Origin: a bacterium
GTDB lineage: Bacteria; Bacteroidota; Ignavibacteria; Kapaibacteriales; UBA961
DNA: 13,379 nt
Assembly (NCBI GenBank): GCA_022844575.1
Contig: JALHLL010000079.1
Span: 1 to 13,379 of the forward strand
Direction: 5' to 3'
Each line of letters starts with the position of its first letter. Positions within the stretch are counted from its first letter, which is position 1. The notes under the pieces are model-generated. The model did not search any database and was not told the origin of the DNA. It saw only the letters and a list, made by a program, of their open reading frames with translations. Below, one piece after another: positions 6,152 through 12,507 of the stretch. The translations under genes and the position numbers were made by a program.

Positions 6152-6434
6152 AAAGTGGTGTATCCTTTGCGCTTTTTTCAAGGATACACCACGATTCTTT
6201 TCGAGTTTCGCATTCCTAATATGTTGTTTTTACTACACTTATAAAAAGTGGTGTATGATGGTGTATCTTTTTCCCATTTTTACAGTGTTTTTCTTGTTTT
6301 TATACTTTTCTTTTTTTACGTTTTTCACTCTAAAGATACACCACTTTTCAGTAAGTCGTTTATATAAAGGATAATAGGTGTGGTGTATCTTTGTGTAAGG
6401 ATACACCATAATACACCATAATACACCACTTTCG
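6152..6434. other. Iteron array, candidate replication origin of the element
   Basis: The 7-mer GGTGTAT occurs nine times in both orientations: as GGTGTAT at 6157, 6250, 6260 and 6382, and as ATACACC at 6184, 6336, 6401, 6411 and 6421. Several copies extend to AAAGTGGTGTATC. Two groups have exact 10-bp spacing (6250/6260 and 6401/6411/6421), one DNA turn, as expected for cooperative protein binding. The groups flank a T-rich stretch (about 6271-6331) that could melt easily. This layout is known for origins of phage P4 and staphylococcal pathogenicity islands, whose replication proteins belong to primase-helicase types related to the gene at 7084-9291. Origin function is inferred; an operator array is the alternative. 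Confidence 0.6.
6155..6192. repeat. Perfect 13-bp inverted repeat upstream of the 5867-6139 gene
   Basis: GTGGTGTATCCTT (6155-6167) and its exact reverse complement AAGGATACACCAC (6180-6192) are separated by 12 bases. It is made of two iterons facing each other, lies 15-53 bases before the ATG, and can form a hairpin in the mRNA. It could serve as an autoregulatory operator for the origin-binding protein. Confidence 0.7.
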
Positions 6435-6460
6435 TACTATGTCTTTTGCTCTATAAATCC

Positions 6461-6489
6461 TGTCATTCCTCACTTTATTCAGAATGACA
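6461..6489. repeat. Family B fragment next to the iteron array
   Basis: TGTCATTC (6461-6468) and GAATGACA (6482-6489) form the ends of a shortened family B palindrome. It directly precedes the family A tandem array. Confidence 0.7.
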
Positions 6490-6496
6490 AAAGCAA

Positions 6497-7080
6497 CACC
6501 CCGTCAGATTTCATCTGCCACCCCTCTGCAAGAGGGGAATTTAATTTTGTAATCATCAGAAAATTCCCATCCTTTGGAGGGGTGCCGTAGGCGGGGTGGC
6601 GTATTTTCCGTTATTTAGCTTTTGACACCCCGTCAGATTTCATCTAAACCCCTCTGCAAGAGGGGAATTTATTTCCTTTTCTTACTATTCCCCTCCACCG
6701 GAGGGGTGCCGTAGGCGGGGTGGCGTATTTTCCGTTATTTAGCTTTTGACACCCCGTCAGATTTCATCTGCCACCCCTCTGTTAGAGGGGAATTTATTTT
6801 CCTTTTTCTTACTATTCCCCTCCACCGGAGGGGTGCCGTAGGCGGGGTGGCGTATTTTCCGTTATTTAGCTTTTGACACCCCGTCAGATTTCATCTAAAC
6901 CCCTCTGTTAGAGGGGAATTTAATTTCCTTTTTCTTACTATTCCCCTCCGCCGGAGGGGTGCTGAAAGCGGGGTGGCGTATTTTCCGTTATTTAGTGTTG
7001 ACACCCCGTCAGATTTCATCTGCCACCCCTCTGCAAGAGGGGAATTTATTTTTGTATTTCCTTTATTTCATTTTATTCCC
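6497..7080. repeat. Family A tandem array, five units of about 125 bp
   Basis: The landmark CACCCCGTCAGATTTCATCT begins at 6497, 6626, 6750, 6877 and 7002, so unit lengths are 129, 124, 127 and 125 bp; the last unit is cut short. Each full unit has CCCCTCT-nnn-AGAGGGGAATTTA, a pyrimidine-rich spacer, TATTCCCCTCC-nnn-GGAGGGGTG, then a GGCGGGGTGGCGTATTTTCC tail. The arms can pair into a long hairpin. Differences between units are mostly single bases (GCAAGA or GTTAGA loops), so amplification is recent. No gene is present in this stretch. Confidence 0.9.
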
Positions 7081-7083
7081 AAT

Positions 7084-9291
7084 TTAAAAAGGAGGTACAT
7101 GCTCATGTTCCTTTCCTATTATCACAAAAAATTGATTTATTCCGCGTTGTATTCTTTTTTGATATCCATGTTTGGATAATATCATTCCCATACGCCGAAT
7201 ATCTCTTTCAAGCAATGTTCTGCCTAAGGAATATTTTTCCGATATTTTATGTGCTATTTGTGTGGAACTGAGCCATGTACCCGCCGCTTTTGAAAATATA
7301 TCATCCGGATTGGGTCGGGTGCAGCATTCATGCAATAATTCTTCCACCATATCTGCCATCGAATAAAATGCGGCATTTGCCGTTAATTCGGCATTCCCTG
7401 CATAATCGCCCCAATATTTATGCCCTTGTTCCAATAGGGTTAATGCTTGCGCATATACATGTTCCATCGGTATGGTATGGGCATAGTGTATTGATTGTGC
7501 TGTTACTATAATAAATCGTCGGTTGCCGGTGGGGTCATTTAATATTTGGTCAATATTTACGGAGGCGGTAAATACCGCTTTTCTTCTGTACTCTTTAGCA
7601 AATCGGGCATAGGTGCGCCGTACTTTTACTTTTTCGCGTGTGATTAACGATTTAAGATGTGATATATCTTTTCTCGTTGTGGATTCGAGTTCATCGAGAT
7701 TGATGAGCAAGTTTTCGCATATTGCTATTGTGGCATCTTTATTTTCGGCTTCCAATGCACCAACAAATAAATATGGTTTTAATTGTTCGGGACATAATTT
7801 ATTAAGCCATTGTGTTTTTCCTATGCCTTGTTCGCCTTGCAATACCAAACATGTATGGTTTATTCCTTTACCCATCCATGTAGCCAATGCGCCCACAAGC
7901 CAATTTGTAAGCCAACGTATAAAAAATGCTCTTTGTTTTTCCGATATTTCGATTGTATCTGCAAGCTGTTCTATATAATCGGGATATTCCTCTTTATTCC
8001 ATGCGGGTAATATTGCTATCCATTCCGCTACGGGGTCGTAATTTTCCACCCATTCGGAATTTAAAAGCTGTAATATTTTTTCTTTGGGATAATATAAACC
8101 CTGTTCCGATAATGATACAAGCATCGTGTCTATATCCCTATCTTCCAATCCCTGCCAATATTCTTCATTACGCAGAATTTCCGTGCGTTCGCGCAGGGTA
8201 TTATAGCGTAGGGTATAACGTTCGTTTATCCATTGTTTTATGATGGTTATATATTTTGTTGTATTCTTTTTTCTTTTTTGTGAATCATGTTCTTCCGATT
8301 CATGTTCGGGCATATTCATTCGGAAATCAGCTTCATCCGTTTGTGCCGATATTTTTCTTTTTTCTTTTTTGGGTGAATAATATTGTTGAGCCAAGTATTT
8401 TGCCATTGCCTTAAAATCACCGCCAAACTGCAGAAAGCATAATACCTGATGCGGTTTATACATTCGGTTGGGCTCAAATACGGAGGATGAGGTAAATACA
8501 TACAATTTATTTCCCGAATTATTATAACCGATGGTACCGGAAATTCCATCTTGTATGGATTTTCCCGGTCGGGTTACTTCTATTGTGCCATCAGCCCTTT
8601 GTTTTCCTACCGACCAACCATAACACTCCAATAATCGGGCTATATCGGCGGCTGTAGTTTTTGCATCATATTCATCGCCTATACGCAAATTATTTTCCGT
8701 TACGGAATAATATGTTTGTTGTATTTCTGCCGATTGTTGTTTGGTATGTAGCGGCGTATTTTCATCGAATGTAGTGGCAATATCGAATAATAGTTTTTGT
8801 TCATAGTCTGTGAGCATTTGTATTTCGGTGAATTTCCCTTGTATCAATTCATATCCTTTGGAGGGATATGCAACAAAATAACCGCCCTCACCCCTTGTTT
8901 CAATAATGACAAGTTTTTCGCGGGTGGAGGCAAGTTTTGTATTGCCCACCATATGCGGCACTTTATAAATAAGGTGCATGCCGCCATTATAGGTTGATTG
9001 AATGACTGCCTTTTGTAATAAAGTCGGATCGGTACCGATAATTGTTTCCGTAAAACGGTGATAAATTGTTCCTGACGGGTCATTTTTTGTGTCAATATCA
9101 ATGCACAGCGTATTGCCTGAAACCGCACCGGCAATAATAGCTCCGGCATCGTATCGCCATTGTTTGGCAATATCCTGATTTACTATTTCGCGCTGATATT
9201 CCAACCACGGAATAACAGGCGTTTTTCGTGGTAATTGTACCGGAATTACGGAAAGTCCGGCATTACGATATTCGTGAAATGGAAATGGCAT
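7084..9291 (-). CDS. Primase-polymerase / VapE-type helicase fusion (replication protein)
   Basis: 735 aa, the main replication enzyme of the element. Residues about 1-180 fit the bifunctional primase-polymerase (prim-pol) domain: metal-binding pair in CIDIDTK (Asp65, Asp67), GGMHLIY (His106) and the ETRGEGGYFVAYPS segment. Residues 210-310 are a linker domain. The C-terminal half is a virulence-associated E (VapE)-type AAA+ helicase: Walker A GEQGIGKT (486-493), Walker B LLINLDEL (528-535), the sensor FTASVN (574-579) and the arginine motif GNRRF (589-593). Such fusions prime and unwind DNA at phage, satellite and plasmid origins. I use ATG 9289-9291, since the upstream GTG start adds only a non-conserved stretch. 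All key residues are present. The gene lies about 650 bp from the iteron array, transcribed towards it. Confidence 0.9.
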   Translation of the reverse strand: MPFPFHEYRNAGLSVIPVQLPRKTPVIPWLEYQREIVNQDIAKQWRYDAGAIIAGAVSGNTLCIDIDTKNDPSGTIYHRFTETIIGTDPTLLQKAVIQSTYNGGMHLIYKVPHMVGNTKLASTREKLVIIETRGEGGYFVAYPSKGYELIQGKFTEIQMLTDYEQKLLFDIATTFDENTPLHTKQQSAEIQQTYYSVTENNLRIGDEYDAKTTAADIARLLECYGWSVGKQRADGTIEVTRPGKSIQDGISGTIGYNNSGNKLYVFTSSSVFEPNRMYKPHQVLCFLQFGGDFKAMAKYLAQQYYSPKKEKRKISAQTDEADFRMNMPEHESEEHDSQKRKKNTTKYITIIKQWINERYTLRYNTLRERTEILRNEEYWQGLEDRDIDTMLVSLSEQGLYYPKEKILQLLNSEWVENYDPVAEWIAILPAWNKEEYPDYIEQLADTIEISEKQRAFFIRWLTNWLVGALATWMGKGINHTCLVLQGEQGIGKTQWLNKLCPEQLKPYLFVGALEAENKDATIAICENLLINLDELESTTRKDISHLKSLITREKVKVRRTYARFAKEYRRKAVFTASVNIDQILNDPTGNRRFIIVTAQSIHYAHTIPMEHVYAQALTLLEQGHKYWGDYAGNAELTANAAFYSMADMVEELLHECCTRPNPDDIFSKAAGTWLSSTQIAHKISEKYSLGRTLLERDIRRMGMILSKHGYQKRIQRGINQFFVIIGKEHEHVPPF

Positions 9292-9479
9292 TTTATTATA
9301 ATTTGTTTGAAATTTATAGCACACCGGATAATTCTTTTAATTCGACCCGTTATTTCGTGTATAGCCCCATCCTAACCTTCCCCTTGGGGAAGGGATTAAA
9401 TCCCGTACTTCTCCCCTTCAGAAAAGTCTCCCCTTGGGGAGATTTAGAGGGGCTGTATTCCCGAAATTCTTTTTCCATA
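9292..9479. repeat. Family C palindromes upstream of the helicase gene
   Basis: Two short perfect palindromes are present: CCTTCCCCTTGGGGAAGG (9376-9393) and TCTCCCCTTGGGGAGA (9427-9442), with GGGATTAAATCCC (9392-9404) between. This is a third palindromic family, of a kind often seen between genes in Bacteroidota. The A/T-rich stretch 9292-9360 just before the helicase start probably holds its promoter, but I found no TAnnTTTG match on the minus strand. Confidence 0.7.
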
Positions 9480-10860
9480 ATTCGTGTTTTGACACCCCGT
9501 CAGATTTCATCTGACACCCCTCTGCAAGAGGGGAATTTATTTTCCTTTTTCTTTCTATTCCCCTCCGCCGGAGGGGTGTCACGAAGTGACGGGGTGGCTG
9601 AAATTATTTACCTAATAGATTCTTCACTCAGTTCAGAATGACATGTTTCGTGTTTTGACACCCCGTCAGATTTCATCTGACACCCCTCTGTAAGAGGGGA
9701 ATTTATTTTCCTTTTTCTTACTATTCCCCTCCGCCGGAGGGGTGCGCTTTAGCGCGGGTGGCTGAAATTATTCACCTAATAGATTCTTCACTCCGTTCAG
9801 AATGACATGTTGCGTGTTGTAGCCCCATCTCTATTTACTGTCATTCTGAGTGCAACGAAGAATCTGTACACCTAATAGATTCTTCACTCCGTTCAGAATG
9901 ACATGTTGCGTGTTGTAGCCCCATCTCTATTTACTGTCATTCTGAGTGCAACGAAGAATCTTTACACCTAATAGATTCTTCACTCCGTTCAGAATGACAT
10001 GTTGCGTGTCGTAGCCCCATCCCTATTTACTGTCATTCTGAGTGCAACGAAGAATCTGTACACCTAATAGATTCTTCACTCCGTTCAGAATGACATGTTT
10101 CGTGTTTTGACACCCCGTCAGATTTCATCTGACACCCCTCTGTAAGAGGGGAATTTAATTTCTTATTTTCCACAATTCCCCTCCTTTGGAGGGGTGCTGT
10201 AAGCGGGGTGGCGTATTTTCCGTTATTTAGTGTTGACACCCCGTCAGATTTCATCTAAACCCCTCTGTTAGAGAGAGGGGAATTTTTACGTTTTTACTAT
10301 TTCTTTTTCCCACAATTCCCCTCCGCCGGAGGGGTGTCACGAAGTGACGGGGTGGCTGAAATTATTTACCCTAATAGATTCTTCACTCCGTTCAGAATGA
10401 CATTGTTGCGTGTTTTGACACCCCGTCAGATTTCATCTAAACCCCTCTGTAAAAGGGGAATTTATTTTCCTTTTTCTTTCTATTCCCCTCCGCCGGAGGG
10501 GTGTCACGAAGTGACGGGGTGGCTGAAATTAGTCACGAAATAGATTCTTCACTCCGTTCAGAATGACATGTTGCGTGTCGTAGCCCCATCCCTATTTACT
10601 GTCATTCTGAGTGCAACGAAGAATCTGTACACCTAATAGATTCCTCACTCCGTTCAGAATGACATGTTGCGTGTCGTAGCCCCATCCCTATTTCCTGTCA
10701 TTCTGAGTGCAACGAAGAATCTGTACACCTAATAGATTCTTCACTCCGTTCAGAATGACATGTTGCGTGTTGTAGCCCATCTCTATTTACTGTCATTCTG
10801 AGTGCAACGAAGAATCTGTACACCTAATAAATTCTTCACTCCGTTCAGAATGACATTATT
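9480..10860. repeat. Mixed block of family A and family B repeats, 1.4 kb without a gene
   Basis: Family A landmarks (CACCCCGTCAGATTTCATCT) start at 9493, 9659, 10111, 10237 and 10419. Family B landmark TCATTCTGAGTGCAACGAAG starts at 9841, 9937, 10033, 10602, 10698 and 10793, giving two runs of three with a 96-bp period (96, 96 and 96, 95). Each B unit also contains GATTCTTCACTCCGTTCAGA, the near-complement of the landmark, so units are imperfect palindromes. Several A units here have the tail GTGTCACGAAGTGACGGGGTG instead of the GGCGGGGTGGCG tail of the 6497 block. The frames found inside give low-complexity peptides and are not genes. Confidence 0.9.
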
Positions 10861-10883
10861 TCATACTAATTCCATCAAAAAAA

Positions 10884-11264
10884 TTAAGGATACACCGCAT
10901 TCAGATAATCGCGTAATTGAATGGCGGAATCTTTCGTAAAATCGAATGCCTCATTATCAAATTCGATATTCGTAGTCATACTAATACCGCCTTTAGCATA
11001 GCCGATATCCGATTCGGAAAACTTGATACACCAATCATTTTTCCAAAAAGCATCATATAGTATTATACACTCTTTTTTATTATGTGGATTTACAGTACAT
11101 ATTGCTCTATACCCTTCCAATTCATGAAGTAAAGCGGTATTTTCGGTTTCTAAGAGATGTATTTTTAATTGCAATAACTTGCTCTGCATTTTTGCTTGAA
11201 CCAAATCATTTTCCATATCCTTATATACCGAATCTCCCGAATATATATCATCATTTTCCGCCAT
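10884..11264 (-). CDS. Coiled-coil protein of unknown function
   Basis: 126 aa, family not recognised. Residues about 15-52 (KDMENDLVQAKMQSKLLQLK onwards) have heptad-like leucines and charges expected of a coiled coil. The C-terminal 70 residues are mixed alpha/beta with no motif I can name. ATG at 11262-11264 is preceded by AGGG at seven bases. It is on the same strand as the RHH gene 82 bp upstream and may be an early gene of the element, but the 1.4-kb repeat block separates it from the helicase gene. The two Cys in the middle (about positions 56 and 66) are too few for a zinc site on their own. Confidence 0.7.
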   Translation of the reverse strand: MAENDDIYSGDSVYKDMENDLVQAKMQSKLLQLKIHLLETENTALLHELEGYRAICTVNPHNKKECIILYDAFWKNDWCIKFSESDIGYAKGGISMTTNIEFDNEAFDFTKDSAIQLRDYLNAVYP

Positions 11265-11346
11265 AGCACAACCCTATAATTCAGAATAAAACTCTGTTAT
11301 CATTATACTACACATAATTGCTCCGCTTTTATCGGAAAACGAATGT

Positions 11347-11544
11347 TTATACAATTCTTTTTACGGAATTATTGCCAATCCGAGCACACATAATAAGCGA
11401 TTCGATAACCGAGGTTTTATTTGCCTTTTCATCGGCTTGTTGTGCCTGAATCACCAAATTGTTCAGCTTGGCATGCGTGTTTTCATCAACCTTCAGATTA
11501 AGGCGTAACGATTTCTTCATACGGTGTGGGAGTGTTACCTTCAT
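11347..11544 (-). CDS. Small ribbon-helix-helix-like DNA-binding protein
   Basis: 65 aa with the starting ATG at 11542-11544. A short strand (LRLNLKVD, 13-20) is followed by two helices (about 21-37 and TSVIESLIMCA, 44-54). This fits the ribbon-helix-helix fold of small dimeric repressors such as Arc and CopG, although the linker between helices is longer than usual. I use this start because AGGA lies seven bases before it; a longer frame from 11628 adds a Cys-rich stretch unlike a protein N-terminus. It is divergent from the CI-like repressor gene, the place of a Cro-type or early regulator in phage switches. Confidence 0.6.
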   Translation of the reverse strand: MKVTLPHRMKKSLRLNLKVDENTHAKLNNLVIQAQQADEKANKTSVIESLIMCARIGNNSVKRIV

Positions 11545-11632
11545 ACAATAGTCCTGTATTTTTGCATAACCGATTCGCGGAATCGGAGCGATTGAACACA
11601 TACATACGTGAATACGTACGATTTTCACATCA

Positions 11633-11640
11633 CAAATTTA
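11633..11640 (-). promoter_or_regulatory. Possible -7 element of the RHH gene
   Basis: On the minus strand TAAATTTG fits TAnnTTTG. It overlaps the first base triplet of the left operator (11638-11654), so repressor bound there would block it. No clear -33 element was found. Confidence 0.4.
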
Positions 11641-11685
11641 AGAAAAATACTTAACTTTGTAAAGAAAATTAAGTAAAAACCTTAA
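11638..11685. promoter_or_regulatory. Two 17-bp operator-like sites between divergent regulators
   Basis: TTAAG-N7-CTTAA occurs twice: TTAAGAAAAATACTTAA (11638-11654) and TTAAGTAAAAACCTTAA (11669-11685). The half-sites are perfect in both, the seven-base centres are both A-rich, and the sites are 31 bp apart, about three DNA turns. Their size and placement between a CI-like gene and a divergent small regulator are those of lambdoid operators. The left site is flanked by possible -7 elements for both directions. Binding by the CI-like protein is inferred. Confidence 0.65.
11652..11659 (+). promoter_or_regulatory. Possible -7 element of the CI-like repressor gene
   Basis: TAACTTTG exactly matches TAnnTTTG and ends 63 bases before the ATG at 11723. 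It lies between and partly inside the two 17-bp operator-like sites, as expected for autoregulation. The -33 element is not clear. Confidence 0.45.
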
Positions 11686-11722
11686 AATAGATTTACACAC
11701 CAATTTCACCGATCGGCTAACC

Positions 11723-12235
11723 ATGAGCAAAAAAAGGGACATACTCCAGCGATTGAATGAATGGGTATTACTTACCGGCAAAAAAAAAGGCGAAGTAGCG
11801 GAAATGCTCGGCATGAGTCCGCAGCAGTTAAGCCGCCTAATGAGCGGTGCCGACAACTTAGGACCCAATATGCAAACGCGTCTGGAAGGGGCAGGTGCGG
11901 ATATTGACTGGATAATGACCGGCAGAAAAGCCCATGAGCTGCATAACAACGGTGAACCCCATAAAGGCGAAATGATAGCACGCTATTTTATCCCCAAAAC
12001 CAAAGGCATACGCGGTGTGGTCGTCGAAACCGAAAAAAGCGATGAGGGCTTCACGATTTCCGTTTATGGCACGGTTACGGCAATCCATACCATGCCCAAA
12101 CAGCAGCATGACAATATCCACCATGAATTTCATAATGACATCAGCGAAATGGATATGGAGTTTGATACATTACCACCACCCGCACGTATAAACAAAGCCG
12201 CCGCCACACCCGTGCATCATAAGGGGAAGAAATAG
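11723..12235 (+). CDS. CI-like phage repressor (XRE-type helix-turn-helix)
   Basis: 170 aa. Residues about 6-48 form an XRE/Cro-CI helix-turn-helix, with GEVAEMLGMSPQQLSRLMSG as recognition part. It is followed by the IDWIMTG motif (61-67), which is typical for phage CI-type proteins just after the DNA-binding domain. The remaining part (about 85-125) is a small beta-rich domain; no S24 peptidase catalytic Ser/Lys is seen, so it is unlikely to be self-cleaving like lambda CI. The C-terminal tail is His/Pro/Ala-rich and probably disordered. It is the only plus-strand gene near the regulatory region and is divergent from the RHH gene, with operator-like sites between them. It probably keeps the minus-strand early genes off. 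Confidence 0.8.
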   Translation: MSKKRDILQRLNEWVLLTGKKKGEVAEMLGMSPQQLSRLMSGADNLGPNMQTRLEGAGADIDWIMTGRKAHELHNNGEPHKGEMIARYFIPKTKGIRGVVVETEKSDEGFTISVYGTVTAIHTMPKQQHDNIHHEFHNDISEMDMEFDTLPPPARINKAAATPVHHKGKK

Positions 12236-12507
12236 ATTGTACTCTTTACTAAAATTTGCCTTCTGTGGGATTGTGCGAAGCAACGATGATTATACTAAGT
12301 CACTCCGGCTGTAATAAAGAATCTGTTTCCGTGAATAATTGCAGCCAGCCCGTCACTTCGTAACACACCTCCAAAGGATGGGAATTTAATTAAATTCCCC
12401 TTTTTCAAAGGGGTGGCAGACGAAGTCTGACGGGGTATCGTATTTGTCATTCTGAACAAAGTGAAGAATCTATAAAATCACATATATTTACCCCAAAACA
12501 GCCCTTT
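12236..12507. repeat. Inverted family A copy and family B fragment, 272 bp without a gene
   Basis: The segment about 12346-12436 is a family A element in the opposite orientation to the other blocks, with its spacer lost: the two arms meet in the perfect 20-bp palindrome GGGAATTTAATTAAATTCCC (12380-12399). It ends with GACGAAGTCTGACGGGGT (12419-12436). A family B half follows (12446-12471). This fills the gap between the convergent repressor and hsdS genes and could act as a bidirectional terminator. The left part 12236-12345 shows nothing recognisable apart from a worn B fragment at about 12300-12326. Confidence 0.75.

Noticed and set aside
5853..6374. 173-aa plus-strand frame across the origin region
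   Set aside because: Composed of antisense of two small genes plus T-rich DNA read as Phe/Leu/Ser; no protein-like features.
7613..8243. Plus-strand frames opposite the helicase gene
   Set aside because: Shadows of the prim-pol/VapE gene, which has complete Walker A, Walker B and arginine motifs on the minus strand.
9228..10543. Open frames inside the repeat blocks (for example 10033-10254 minus and 10334-10543 plus)
   Set aside because: Their peptides are translations of families A and B (such as CHSERSEES-type strings), with internal repetition and no ribosome site. Such peptides are known false genes in Bacteroidota annotation.
9841..10860. Regular 96-bp repeats considered as a CRISPR array
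   Set aside because: The whole 96-bp unit is conserved, including what would be spacers, and each unit is an imperfect palindrome longer than CRISPR repeats. No cas gene is present.
11545..11628. N-terminal extension of the RHH protein
   Set aside because: The added residues are Cys/Ile-rich without homology-like features, and the ATG at 11544 has an AGGA site at seven bases.
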